From UMGS1532 sp045542355 (lineage in GTDB: Bacteria; Bacillota; Clostridia; Oscillospirales; Acutalibacteraceae): a DNA stretch of 64,000 nt. The stretch lies in the NCBI GenBank assembly GCA_045542355.1, contig JAZQKX010000034.1, positions 1 to 64,000 of the forward strand, given 5' to 3'. Shown here in pieces: positions 14,480-24,174 of this stretch. The notes under the pieces were generated by a model. That model saw only the letters and a list, made by a program, of their open reading frames with translations. It made no database searches and was not told the DNA's origin. The translations under genes and the position numbers were made by a program. The number at the start of each line of letters is the position of its first letter. Position 1 is the stretch's first letter.

Positions 14480-16006
14480 ATGAAGAGAATTATTGCCATT
14501 GGTTTGTCCGTCTCGCTTCTGATTGTAACATTTGCGGGATGCACCGATAATAAAATGTCAGACTCTGAAATCAGTAAAATGCTGACAAGCGCATTTGAAA
14601 AGGTAGAGACATTGAATGATATATATGCCAACAACAGCACCGTGGTGTCCTACGATTTTGGAACTTCGGCATATTCTGTAGATACCGAAACCTCTATTAA
14701 AGAGACCAACATTGGCGATACCGATAAATATGAAATGTCCACAGACGTTACTGTTAAATCCTTGGGCTCTGAATCTACTTACGAAACCTTCTATAAAGAT
14801 GGCTTTTACTATACCTCCCGTTATGGCGGTAAGTTTAAAACCAAGATGGACCTCCAAGATGTAGAAGCAACATTATCAATTTCCCTTATAAAGGTTTCCT
14901 TTGATGATATGCGAACAGTTGCGACCAAGACTGTTAAGGAGGATTCCAGCGGAGAGGAACAGGAGCTCACATACATCAGTTTCACTTGTAAGAATAAGGT
15001 GTTAAAGGAATATATGCAGGAGTCTTTTGTCGACAGTGGAACTAAGTTTGATTCTGCCACAATAAGCTCGAGCAAAGGCGAATACATCATTAATAAAGAC
15101 GGATATCTTGTTTCTGAGCAACTAAGCATTAATGCCAAAATCACCGTTGGCGGTGAGGAGACATCTACCTCTATTTATGCCAAAACCGTGTTCAGTGATA
15201 TTGGCTCGGAGGTTAACCCCTATGATCCCGAGGATTCTGAATACACAGAGATCAAGGAGCTTTCAGATGTCATTTCCCTCAATAACGCTATCGGAGATGT
15301 TATAACAGCCGTTAATGTTGATATGGAAATGGAAATGACCACCGAGATAAAGCAGGATACTAACCGAAGCGGATATAAGAGAAGCTACTTCAGAAAAATG
15401 TCCACCGAAGATGAAAACTTTGCCCAGGAGGTCGCAACTTCATACAGCGACGGCGAAACCTACGGTGATGAATACAAGAGTCTGCAGTATTATACCGACG
15501 GCACCTTCTATAGTGAAAGCGACCAGACAGGTATTAAGCTGAAAAGCGAAATAGAATTCAGTGAGTTTTACAGTTCAATTTATGCCTCTACCTATAAAAC
15601 CCCTGTTTCGGTTTACTCAACAGGCATGATGAATAATTTGAAATCCAGTAAATCTGATAAGGATACAGTGTATAGTTTCGAATTAAACCCCACCTCCGAC
15701 GAAGGAGTTGCATTTTTACAAATGCTCTTTGGACCTTATGAGCAGTTTGGCGGAGACTGTGCTGCTGCCAAAACTGTTATAAACTCTTTTGAGGGCAAAT
15801 CTTATTTAAATGAAGATGGTGAATACTATAAAACTGTTATGAAATGTGATTTGCTCATCAAGTTTGAAGAGGGCGATGTAGAGGTCAAATGTGAACAGAC
15901 CATTAAGGTTAATAGCACCAAGCGTGAAGAAATTGAAATCGATTTTCCAAAATTTAAGGGCTACGAGGAATGGGATAAGGCAGACCTACTGAGCGCTTTT
16001 GCTTAA
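14480..16006 (+). CDS. Large secreted lipoprotein of unknown function
   Basis: The 508-residue protein starts with a lipoprotein signal: basic MKR, a hydrophobic stretch and the lipobox TFAGC with Cys at about 21. The mature part is rich in Ser, Thr, Glu and Asp. It appears to consist of two related beta-rich halves, each opening with a helix followed by alternating polar strands with Tyr-rich segments (ETFYKDGFYYTSRYGGK in the first, ESLQYYTDG-like in the second). This is the style of DUF6612-type lipoproteins, but I cannot confirm the family. It would be anchored to the outer face of the membrane. It lies 24 bp after a terminator and 23 bp before a membrane acyltransferase on the same strand. 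Confidence 0.75.
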   Translation: MKRIIAIGLSVSLLIVTFAGCTDNKMSDSEISKMLTSAFEKVETLNDIYANNSTVVSYDFGTSAYSVDTETSIKETNIGDTDKYEMSTDVTVKSLGSESTYETFYKDGFYYTSRYGGKFKTKMDLQDVEATLSISLIKVSFDDMRTVATKTVKEDSSGEEQELTYISFTCKNKVLKEYMQESFVDSGTKFDSATISSSKGEYIINKDGYLVSEQLSINAKITVGGEETSTSIYAKTVFSDIGSEVNPYDPEDSEYTEIKELSDVISLNNAIGDVITAVNVDMEMEMTTEIKQDTNRSGYKRSYFRKMSTEDENFAQEVATSYSDGETYGDEYKSLQYYTDGTFYSESDQTGIKLKSEIEFSEFYSSIYASTYKTPVSVYSTGMMNNLKSSKSDKDTVYSFELNPTSDEGVAFLQMLFGPYEQFGGDCAAAKTVINSFEGKSYLNEDGEYYKTVMKCDLLIKFEEGDVEVKCEQTIKVNSTKREEIEIDFPKFKGYEEWDKADLLSAFA

Positions 16007-16029
16007 ATTTAATTGTTTTGGGAGGAACT

Positions 16030-17076
16030 ATGACTACACAAATGCTAAACAAACCCGCTAAGGATTATCGTTTGGATATACTTAGGGTGATTGCAATGAT
16101 AATGGTTGTGTTCGTCCACGTTGCTAATTATTATTGTCGAGCATATTCGGATATATCCTCCGCTTCGTATCTCGGAGCTGTTATTTTCAACACTGTTTCT
16201 AGAGTTAGTGTTCCTGTGTTTTTTATGATAAGTGGTATGCTCTTGCTGAGTAAACCTGTTGATTTAATGAAAAACACTAAACGAATAATAGACAAACTTA
16301 TATATTTGCTGATTATTACAGGTGTTTATCTTTTGTGGGATATATTCTACATGGGTAAAAGCAATATAAATTTTTGGGGTTTGATAACGAATCCTGAACG
16401 TACGCTACTTTGGTTTATGTATGCCATCATTGGTATTTATATTGCCTTACCTTTTATGCGTCGAATGGTCGAAAACATGACAAAGCGTGAGGATGTTCTC
16501 TTTCTCCTGCTTTGGATAACCTGTAACGGAGTTCTTCATCTGCTGAAATTCTTTTTCAAGCTGAGCTTTAAATATCCTATACCAATAATTAATGGTACAT
16601 ATTATTTGGGTTTCTTTATAATAGGCTATTTAATAGGAAAATACAGAGCCATTCTTGAGGATTGTTTTAAAAAGGTTAGAATAAGATGCCTTGGGTGGTT
16701 GTTGTGTACGCTTTCATTTGTCGCAACCGTATGCTTTACTTATTTCAACTCTGTTTTAGAAGACAAATACTTTAGATATTTTCTGAAGTATAATTCCTTG
16801 TTTTCGATAATATCCTCGTTGGTTTTCTTTATTCTTGTGTATACAGGAAGTAAAAACAAAAGTAATAAACTAGTAAAAGTATTAGCTACAAATTCCTTTG
16901 AGGTATATCTGTTCCATGGTATTATTCTTGACTTTGTAATGACAAATACACCATTTAGATTTATGAATTCTTTTTGGGGTATACCGTTATTAAGCTTAGT
17001 TATCTTTATCGTGACATTTTTAGGAATTTCTGCTGTCAAAAGCGGTGTATTGATATTAAAAAAAAGGGAATTATAA
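16030..17076 (+). CDS. Membrane acyltransferase, acyltransferase-3 family
   Basis: A 348-residue polytopic protein of about ten transmembrane helices with the N-terminal signature RLDILRVIAMIMVVFVHV, whose His is the likely catalytic residue of acyltransferase-3 (OafA/WecH-like) proteins. These enzymes transfer acyl groups, often acetyl, to cell-surface polysaccharides or lipids. ATG 16030 has GGGAGG at 16020-16025; a TTG at 16018 is in frame but has no site. It probably shares transcription with the upstream lipoprotein gene and ends at a strong terminator. The acceptor is unknown. Confidence 0.87.
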   Translation: MTTQMLNKPAKDYRLDILRVIAMIMVVFVHVANYYCRAYSDISSASYLGAVIFNTVSRVSVPVFFMISGMLLLSKPVDLMKNTKRIIDKLIYLLIITGVYLLWDIFYMGKSNINFWGLITNPERTLLWFMYAIIGIYIALPFMRRMVENMTKREDVLFLLLWITCNGVLHLLKFFFKLSFKYPIPIINGTYYLGFFIIGYLIGKYRAILEDCFKKVRIRCLGWLLCTLSFVATVCFTYFNSVLEDKYFRYFLKYNSLFSIISSLVFFILVYTGSKNKSNKLVKVLATNSFEVYLFHGIILDFVMTNTPFRFMNSFWGIPLLSLVIFIVTFLGISAVKSGVLILKKREL

Positions 17077-17080
17077 ACAT

Positions 17081-17126
17081 ACGAACAATTATTCTGATAT
17101 CTATTGGGATAATTGTTCGTTTTTTA
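17081..17126 (+). terminator. Terminator after the acyltransferase gene
   Basis: ACGAACAATTAT (17081-17092) pairs with ATAATTGTTCGT (17109-17120) and is followed by T7. Confidence 0.88.
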
Positions 17127-17196
17127 GTATGAAAAAATATATAAAATTATTGTGATATTAAGTTAAAATTTGTCTATATTAAAACCGCATTAATTG

Positions 17197-17225
17197 TTGA
17201 CAATAATCTCAGCTTGTGGTATTAT
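17197..17225 (+). promoter_or_regulatory. Pyrimidine operon promoter and start of a long leader
   Basis: TTGACA (17197-17202), 17 bp and TATTAT (17220-17225) with an extended -10 TGG form a strong promoter. Transcription would start near 17232 and leave a leader of about 137 nt before pyrC. I looked for a PyrR-binding loop with attenuator and did not find a clear one; only a weak dyad GCTC/GAGC (17347-17350/17360-17363) touches the ribosome site. Confidence 0.75.
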
Positions 17226-17368
17226 ATTTTAGAAATAGAAATCTTTAAATACAGTGCTGTGACGCTGGCAAGGTTTTATATACTGACATTGTAACCGTGT
17301 TGTTAGGGCATCGGTGTGTTTTGTTGTGTATGATTCTTTGTGCCGCGCTCATGAGAAAGGAGCCCCGC

Positions 17369-18628
17369 ATGAATATTAAATTCACTAACGCCCATGTTTT
17401 TGGTAGCGGTTCTTTCTCTTTTGAGGAATATTCCTTACAGAACATATATGTTCCCCAAGGTATTGGTGTCGACTCAACCGCTATCAGTGACCTTATTTTT
17501 GAGGACGAAGTATTTATTTTTCCGGCTTTTTGTGATGTACATGTGCATCTGAGAGAGCCGGGATTTTTTTATAAAGAAACCATAAAGAGCGGTACTTTTG
17601 CTGCTGCAAGGGGAGGATACTGCGATGTTTTTTCCATGCCGAATCTGAATCCCGTTCCCGATAGCTTTCAAAATTTGAAGGAGCAGTTGGATATAATAGA
17701 GCGTGATGCTTTAATAAATGTACACCCATACGGCTCAATAACCGTCGGGCAAATGGGAGAGACACTTGCTGATTTAGAGAGTATGGCACCGTACTGTGGT
17801 GGATTCAGTGATGACGGAAAAGGCGTTCAAAGTCGAGAACTTATGAAAGCCGCCATGCTGAAAGCCAAAAAATTAGGAAAAATAATTGTAGCACACTGTG
17901 AAGATAATTCTTTGCTTGATGGCGGATATATCCATAAGGGTGAATATGCAAGTAAACATGGACATAGAGGCATTTGCTCCGAAAGCGAATGGAAGCCTAT
18001 TGCAAGGGACTTAGAGCTTGTAAAAGAGGTTGGGTGCAGATACCATGTGTGCCACATCTCCACGAAAGAAAGCGTAGATATAATACGTAAGGCCAAGGCC
18101 TTGGGGCTTCCTGTAACCTGCGAAACTGGACCGCACTATCTCACATTGGATGATAGTGATTTGCAAGAGGACGCACGTTTTAAGATGAATCCGCCACTGC
18201 GTTCTTGTGAGGACAGACTCGCCCTTATCGAGGGATTAATCGACGGTACAATCGATTGCATTGCCACCGACCATGCTCCCCATTCCAAAGAAGAAAAGAG
18301 CAGAGGTCTTGAAAAGAGCCTTATGGGTGTAGTTGGTCTGGAAACCGCGTTCCCCGTGCTTTATACAAATCTGGTTAAAACGGGTATAATTACTTTAGAA
18401 AAGCTTATTGAGGTTATGTCAATTAACCCGCGCAAGATATTCGGATTACCTGAAACCGAGGATATATGCGTGTATAAACTTGATAAATCATATACAGTAG
18501 ACCCCTCGGACTTTGTGTCCATGGGTAAGAGCTCACCATTTAGCGGTGATACGGTATATGGCAAAAACCTTTTAACTGTCCATAACCATAATGCGGTATG
18601 GATTGATAAACAAGTAAATAACCATTAG
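17369..18628 (+). CDS. pyrC: Dihydroorotase
   Basis: The 419-residue enzyme closes carbamoyl-aspartate to dihydroorotate, the third step of UMP synthesis. Metal ligands are seen in DVHVHLREPG (about 52-61), further His residues at AHCED and CHIS, and the late motif ATDHAPHSKEEK (about 290-301). This is the type I (amidohydrolase, PyrC of Bacillus type) form. ATG 17369 follows AAAGGAG (17356-17362); an in-frame TTG at 17297 has no ribosome site. It leads an eight-gene operon, 12 bp before carB. Confidence 0.95.
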   Translation: MNIKFTNAHVFGSGSFSFEEYSLQNIYVPQGIGVDSTAISDLIFEDEVFIFPAFCDVHVHLREPGFFYKETIKSGTFAAARGGYCDVFSMPNLNPVPDSFQNLKEQLDIIERDALINVHPYGSITVGQMGETLADLESMAPYCGGFSDDGKGVQSRELMKAAMLKAKKLGKIIVAHCEDNSLLDGGYIHKGEYASKHGHRGICSESEWKPIARDLELVKEVGCRYHVCHISTKESVDIIRKAKALGLPVTCETGPHYLTLDDSDLQEDARFKMNPPLRSCEDRLALIEGLIDGTIDCIATDHAPHSKEEKSRGLEKSLMGVVGLETAFPVLYTNLVKTGIITLEKLIEVMSINPRKIFGLPETEDICVYKLDKSYTVDPSDFVSMGKSSPFSGDTVYGKNLLTVHNHNAVWIDKQVNNH

Positions 18629-18640
18629 GAGGAAATATAT

Positions 18641-21600
18641 ATGGCTAAAAGAACAGACATTAAGAAAATTTTAATTATCGGCTCAGGTCCTATTGTTATA
18701 GGACAAGCCGCAGAGTTTGACTATGCAGGTACACAGGCTTGTCTTGCACTGAAAGAAGAGGGATATGAGGTAATCCTCTGTAACTCAAACCCCGCAACAA
18801 TCATGACCGATACCATTGTTGCAGATAAGGTATATATGGAGCCCTTAACTTTAGAGTATGTTGCTAAAATCCTCCGCTACGAAAGACCCGACGCAATTAT
18901 CCCCGGAATCGGTGGTCAGACAGGTCTTAATCTTGCTATGCAGCTCGAAGAAAAGGGAATTCTTAAAGAGTGCAATGTTGAGCTTCTCGGTACAAGCAGT
19001 GCAAGTATCGAACGCGCAGAGGATAGGGAACTGTTTAAAGAGCTTTGTCAGTCCATCGGAGAGCCTACAATTCCGTCTGAAATCACTTATAGCATCGAAG
19101 AAGCAAAGGAAGCCGCAGAGAAAATCGGTTATCCTGTTGTACTTCGTCCTGCTTTTACCTTGGGTGGTACAGGCGGTGGCTTTGCTAATAATGAAGCAGA
19201 ACTTATTGAGGTTGGACTCAATGCATTTAAGCTTTCACCTGTTCATCAGGTTCTTATTGAAAAGAGCGTTAAGGGATATAAGGAAATCGAGTTCGAGGTT
19301 ATGCGCGACTCTAACGACCACGCTATCACAATCTGTGGCATGGAAAACATCGACCCTGTAGGTGTTCATACAGGCGACTCAATAGTTGTTGCCCCTATTA
19401 TGACCCTTAATGACCACGACTTAAAGATGCTTAATGATAGCGCTTTGAAGCTTATTCGCAATCTTAAAATAGAGGGTGGTTGTAACGTTCAGTTCGCTCT
19501 TAACCCCAACTCCAGCGAATACTATCTGATTGAAGTTAACCCCAGAGTATCCCGTTCTTCGGCTCTGGCTTCTAAAGCAAGTGGTTATCCCATTGCTAAA
19601 GTAACTGCAAAAATCGCGGTAGGTATGGCTTTGGAGGATATAGCTATCGCCAACACCAACGCGTCATTTGAGCCTCAGCTTGATTATGTGATTGCCAAGC
19701 TCCCCAGATTTCCCTTTGATAAATTTGCAACCGCTTCCAATTCTCTCGGCACCCAGATGAAAGCCACAGGTGAGGTTATGGGAATTGGCTCAAATCTTGA
19801 AGAATGTCTTCTTAAATCCGTACGCTCCCTTGAAATCGGTGCATGTCACTTCCACATGCCTAAGTTTGACGGTATGAGCGAAGACGAGCTTCTTGATTAT
19901 ATTAAAGAATTCAAGGATGACAATATTTTCTGCATTGCGGAGCTTATGCGTCGCGGTGTAGGCATTGAGAAAATCCATGGCATCACAATGATTACAGAAT
20001 ATTTCTTAGAGGCTGTAATGAATATTGTGAATATGGAAAACAAGCTGAAAGCAGACCATAGTCTCGAAACATTACTCCAGGCAAAGAAGATGGGCTTCGG
20101 CGACCAGTTTATTTCAAAACTCTGGGGTGTATCCGAGCTTGAAGTCTACAATCTCCGCAAGGAAAACGGAATGTTCCCAATATACAGAATGGTTGACACC
20201 TGTCATACGGGTGCATACATTCCTTATTTCTACTCCTCTTATACTGGTGAAAACGCTTCCGTGCTCACCGATAAGAAGAAAATCGTTGTTCTCGGTGCCG
20301 GTCCCATCCGTATTGGACAGGGTGTAGAATTCGACTATTCCACTGTTCATGCAGTTACTACAATTAAAAAATCAGGCTATGAGGCTATAATTATAAACAA
20401 TAACCCCGAAACGGTTTCAACCGACTACACAACCGCTGACAAGCTTTATTTCGAGCCTCTTACCCCTGAAGATGTTATGAACATCATTGAGTTTGAAAAG
20501 CCAGACGGAGTAATTGCGTCCCTCGGCGGTCAGACCGCTATCAATCTGGCAGAGCCTCTCCGTCAGCGCGGTGTTAAAATAATCGGTACAGATTGCGATG
20601 CCATTGAAAAGGCGGAAAACCGCGATAGCTTTGAAAAGCTTCTTTTGGAGCTCGACATTCCCCAGCCAAAGGGACAGGCTGTCACAAAGATAGAAGACGG
20701 TATAAAAGCTGCGGCAGAAATAGGATATCCTGTGCTTGTACGTCCCAGCTTTGTTCTGGGTGGTAGAGCCATGCAAATTGTTGCTAACGAAGAACAGCTT
20801 CGCACCTATCTTAAAACTGCTGTTGAGATTGATGAGGACAAGCCTGTATTGGTTGATAAATATATACAGGGCAAGGAAGTTGAAATTGATGCTATCTGCG
20901 ACGGCAGAGATGTGTTTGTACCTGGAATTATGGAGCTTGTTGAACGTACAGGTGTCCACTCAGGTGACTCTATCAGCGTATATCCCACCTTCAGCATTTC
21001 TGATAAGGTTAAAGGTATCATACTCCAATATGCTAAGAAGTTGGGCCTCGGCATCGGTATTATAGGACTTTACAATATTCAGTTCATCGTTGATGATAAT
21101 GATGAGGTGTTTATAATTGAGGTTAACCCCCGTTCCTCCCGTACTGTTCCTTTCCTTTCAAAGTCTACAGGCTACAGCCTTGCTGATATTGCCACAGAGG
21201 TTATCCTTGGCAAGAGCCTTAAGGAGCAAGGGATATTTGATGTATATCCCAAGGAGAAGGACCGTTGGTATGTAAAAGCTCCCGTATTCTCCTTTAATAA
21301 AATACGCGGACTTGACGCATATCTTTCACCTGAAATGAAATCCACAGGCGAAGCTATCGGCTATGATGATAAGCTTAACCGCGCCCTCTATAAGGCGTTA
21401 CAGGCATCTGGTATGCATTTGCAGAATTACGGAACTGTTTTTGCCACCATCGCTGATAAGGATAAGGAGGAGGCATTACCCCTTATCCGTCGCTTCTACA
21501 ACCTTGGTTTCAATATTGAAGCCACCCATGGCACTGCTGAATTCCTGAAAAAGAATGGAATTCGCACCCATGTTCGCGAGAAGCTCAGCAATGGCAGTGA

Positions 21601-21811
21601 TGAGATTCCCGAAGCAATCCGTCAGGGGCATATCGCCTATGTTATCAACACAAGGGATATTGGCTCTACAGGTCAGGAAAGCGACGGTGCAAAGCTTCGT
21701 CAGTGTGCCACCGAAAACAACGTTACAATCTTTACAGCACTTGATACAGTTAAGGTATTGCTTGATGTTCTTGAAGAAACCACGCTTACCATTTCCACTA
21801 TTGACGCTTAA
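18641..21811 (+). CDS. carB: Carbamoyl-phosphate synthase large subunit
   Basis: The 1056-residue protein has two homologous ATP-grasp halves, each starting with a GxGPIxIGQ motif (IGSGPIVIGQ near 13 and LGAGPIRIGQ near 553), plus a C-terminal MGS-like allosteric domain (from about 930). It makes carbamoyl phosphate from bicarbonate, ammonia and two ATP. The glutaminase subunit CarA that normally supplies ammonia is not encoded in this operon or anywhere in the window. The start has AGGAGG at 18628-18633. Confidence 0.97.
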   Translation: MAKRTDIKKILIIGSGPIVIGQAAEFDYAGTQACLALKEEGYEVILCNSNPATIMTDTIVADKVYMEPLTLEYVAKILRYERPDAIIPGIGGQTGLNLAMQLEEKGILKECNVELLGTSSASIERAEDRELFKELCQSIGEPTIPSEITYSIEEAKEAAEKIGYPVVLRPAFTLGGTGGGFANNEAELIEVGLNAFKLSPVHQVLIEKSVKGYKEIEFEVMRDSNDHAITICGMENIDPVGVHTGDSIVVAPIMTLNDHDLKMLNDSALKLIRNLKIEGGCNVQFALNPNSSEYYLIEVNPRVSRSSALASKASGYPIAKVTAKIAVGMALEDIAIANTNASFEPQLDYVIAKLPRFPFDKFATASNSLGTQMKATGEVMGIGSNLEECLLKSVRSLEIGACHFHMPKFDGMSEDELLDYIKEFKDDNIFCIAELMRRGVGIEKIHGITMITEYFLEAVMNIVNMENKLKADHSLETLLQAKKMGFGDQFISKLWGVSELEVYNLRKENGMFPIYRMVDTCHTGAYIPYFYSSYTGENASVLTDKKKIVVLGAGPIRIGQGVEFDYSTVHAVTTIKKSGYEAIIINNNPETVSTDYTTADKLYFEPLTPEDVMNIIEFEKPDGVIASLGGQTAINLAEPLRQRGVKIIGTDCDAIEKAENRDSFEKLLLELDIPQPKGQAVTKIEDGIKAAAEIGYPVLVRPSFVLGGRAMQIVANEEQLRTYLKTAVEIDEDKPVLVDKYIQGKEVEIDAICDGRDVFVPGIMELVERTGVHSGDSISVYPTFSISDKVKGIILQYAKKLGLGIGIIGLYNIQFIVDDNDEVFIIEVNPRSSRTVPFLSKSTGYSLADIATEVILGKSLKEQGIFDVYPKEKDRWYVKAPVFSFNKIRGLDAYLSPEMKSTGEAIGYDDKLNRALYKALQASGMHLQNYGTVFATIADKDKEEALPLIRRFYNLGFNIEATHGTAEFLKKNGIRTHVREKLSNGSDEIPEAIRQGHIAYVINTRDIGSTGQESDGAKLRQCATENNVTIFTALDTVKVLLDVLEETTLTISTIDA

Positions 21812-21823
21812 TCGGAGATAATA

Positions 21824-22555
21824 ATGAAACAGGATATTTATAAGATTACTCAAAATATAAAGCTCACCGAGAATGTATACAAAATGGTGATGGCAGGGGA
21901 TACCTCTGCCATCACGGCTTCGGGTCAGTTCATTAACATAAAGTTAGATGGTTTTTACTTACGACGCCCAATTTCTATTTGTGACTATGATAATGATAGC
22001 ATAACAATTATTTATAAAGTTGTTGGAGAGGGCACTGAAAAAATGTCACTGATGACCGTTGGACAGGATTTGGATGTTCTCGTAGGCTTGGGTAACGGTT
22101 TTGATATATCGGTCAGTGGCGACAGCCCTGTCCTTATTGGCGGCGGCGTTGGCGTACCTCCCTTGTACAGACTTTGTCGCGAATTGATAGATATAGGTAA
22201 ATCTGTTAAGGTTATACTCGGTTTTAACAAAAAGGATGAAATTTTTTATGAGCAGGAGTTTAAGGCTATAGGTGCCGAGGTTTATGTGGCTACCGCTGAC
22301 GGAAGCTACGGCACTAAAGGCTTTGTTACCAATGTTCTAAAAGAGCTTGATTATAGCTATTTTTATACCTGCGGCCCATTGCCCATGCTAAAAGCTATAG
22401 ATGACGTTGCTGCTACCAGCGGTCAGCTAAGTTTTGAAGAACGTATGGGTTGTGGCTTTGGCGCATGTATGGGGTGCTCCTGCAAGACAAAATACGGCAA
22501 TAAGCGTATTTGTAAGGATGGACCAGTGCTGGTTAGGGAGGAGATAATATGGTAG
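21824..22555 (+). CDS. pyrK: Dihydroorotate dehydrogenase B, electron transfer subunit
   Basis: The 243-residue protein has an N-terminal FAD-binding domain (about 5-95, with RRPISI), an NAD-binding domain with GGGVGVPPLYRL (about 106-117), and a C-terminal [2Fe-2S] site with four Cys in CGFGACMGCSCK and ICKDG. It passes electrons from orotate formation in PyrD to NAD. Its stop overlaps the pyrD start by seven bases, as expected for subunits made in equal amounts. Confidence 0.95.
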   Translation: MKQDIYKITQNIKLTENVYKMVMAGDTSAITASGQFINIKLDGFYLRRPISICDYDNDSITIIYKVVGEGTEKMSLMTVGQDLDVLVGLGNGFDISVSGDSPVLIGGGVGVPPLYRLCRELIDIGKSVKVILGFNKKDEIFYEQEFKAIGAEVYVATADGSYGTKGFVTNVLKELDYSYFYTCGPLPMLKAIDDVAATSGQLSFEERMGCGFGACMGCSCKTKYGNKRICKDGPVLVREEIIW

Positions 22556-23460
22556 ATTTAAAGGTTAATTTAAGCGGAATTACCTTATATAATCCCGTTA
22601 TTCCCGCATCGGGTACGTTCGGCTTCGGCTATGAATTTGCAGAGCTTTATGATATTAATGAATTAGGAACCTTTTCCTTTAAAGGCACAACACGTGACCC
22701 TCGCTTTGGAAATCCAACTCCAAGAATCGCAGAGTGCACTTCAGGCATGATTAATGCAGTTGGTCTTCAGAATCCTGGTGTTGAAAAGGTCATTTCTGAA
22801 GAATTACCAAAACTTAAAAAGGTTTTCAATAAAAAGGTGATGGCAAACATCAGCGGTTTTTCTATTGAGGACTATGCCTATACCTGTGAAAAGCTTGATA
22901 AAGAGGATATCGTGGGATGGCTTGAGGTTAATGTTTCCTGTCCTAATGTACATGGTGGTGGAATGAGCTTTGGTACCTCCCCTGAAGCAGCTGCTGAGGT
23001 TACCCGCGCAGTGAAAGCTGTCACCACTAAGCCTGTTTACATAAAGCTTTCGCCTAATGTAACCGATATTGTTAGCATTGCAAAGGCTTGTGAGGAAGCA
23101 GGAGCAGATGGCATCAGCCTTATTAACACCATGCTTGGCATGAAGATAGATTTAAAGACGAAAAAGCCTGTAATTGCCAATAAAATGGGAGGCTTTTCGG
23201 GACCTGCAATAAAGCCTGTTGCCGTTAGAATGGTTTATCAGGTATATGAGGCTGTAAATATTCCTATTATCGGACTTGGCGGTGTAGCAACTGCTGAGGA
23301 TGTTATTGAATTCATGTTGGCAGGAGCCACTGCGGTGCAGGTGGGTGCGGAAAATCTTGTTAACCCTTATGCCTGTCGTGATATTATTAAAAATTTGCCC
23401 GCCGTTATGCAGAAATACGGCATAAGCAGTTTAAATGAAATTATAGGAGGAGCGCACTAA
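22549..23460 (+). CDS. pyrD: Dihydroorotate dehydrogenase B, catalytic subunit
   Basis: A 303-residue FMN TIM-barrel enzyme that oxidises dihydroorotate to orotate. The active-site Cys is in NVSCPNVHGGG (about 128-138), and the FMN phosphate site is near GLGGVATAEDV. With PyrK directly upstream it is the NAD-dependent class 1B form typical of Firmicutes. GGGAGGAG at 22535-22542 precedes the ATG. Confidence 0.96.
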   Translation: MVDLKVNLSGITLYNPVIPASGTFGFGYEFAELYDINELGTFSFKGTTRDPRFGNPTPRIAECTSGMINAVGLQNPGVEKVISEELPKLKKVFNKKVMANISGFSIEDYAYTCEKLDKEDIVGWLEVNVSCPNVHGGGMSFGTSPEAAAEVTRAVKAVTTKPVYIKLSPNVTDIVSIAKACEEAGADGISLINTMLGMKIDLKTKKPVIANKMGGFSGPAIKPVAVRMVYQVYEAVNIPIIGLGGVATAEDVIEFMLAGATAVQVGAENLVNPYACRDIIKNLPAVMQKYGISSLNEIIGGAH

Positions 23461-23461
23461 T

Positions 23462-24160
23462 ATGGGTAAGGATGTAATTATTGCTTGTGATTTTTCAAGC
23501 AAAGAGGATGTTATGAACTTTCTCGATAAGTTCACCGATGTAAAGCCGTTCGTTAAAATAGGTATGGAACTTTACTATGCTGAAGGTCCTCAGATTGTTA
23601 AGGAAATCAAGGAGAGAGGACATAAGATTTTCCTGGATTTAAAACTTCACGATATTCCCAATACCGTTAAAAAATCCATGTCGGTTTTATCTCGTCTCAA
23701 TGTTGACATGACCAATCTTCATGCATCAGGCACTATTTCTATGATGGAAGCCGCCATTGAGGGTCTTACACGTCCCGATGGCACAAGACCTATGCTTATA
23801 GCTGTTACTCAGCTTACCTCAACCAGCGAGGAAAGAATGAAGAATGACTTGCTTATAAACGAGCCTATTGATAAGGTTGTTATGCACTATGCCCATAATG
23901 CAAAGGTTGCCGGTCTTGATGGAGTAGTTTGTTCACCTCTTGAGGCTGGAAAGGTTCATGAAACATGCGGTCATGAGTTTGTTACGGTTACTCCTGGTGT
24001 GCGCTTTGCAGACGGAGATATCGGTGACCAGGTGCGTGTTATGACCCCTGCCGAGGCAAAGAAGATAGGCAGTGACTATATTGTTGTTGGCAGACCCATC
24101 ACTGCCGCAGATGACCCCGTTGCGGCATACAAGCGTTGTATTGCAGAGTTTGTAGGATAA
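23462..24160 (+). CDS. pyrF: Orotidine 5'-phosphate decarboxylase
   Basis: The 232-residue TIM-barrel enzyme removes CO2 from OMP to give UMP. The signature FLDLKLHDIPNTV (about 58-70) holds the catalytic Lys-Asp network, and the late VVGRPIT binds phosphate. It is the short group I form. Its start is two bases after the pyrD stop with AGGAGG in the pyrD tail. Confidence 0.96.
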   Translation: MGKDVIIACDFSSKEDVMNFLDKFTDVKPFVKIGMELYYAEGPQIVKEIKERGHKIFLDLKLHDIPNTVKKSMSVLSRLNVDMTNLHASGTISMMEAAIEGLTRPDGTRPMLIAVTQLTSTSEERMKNDLLINEPIDKVVMHYAHNAKVAGLDGVVCSPLEAGKVHETCGHEFVTVTPGVRFADGDIGDQVRVMTPAEAKKIGSDYIVVGRPITAADDPVAAYKRCIAEFVG

Positions 24161-24174
24161 AGAGGAGAGTTAAA

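Noticed and set aside
20417..20959. 180-codon open frame antisense to carB
   Set aside because: It lies wholly inside carB, has no ribosome site, and follows the codon bias of the sense gene.
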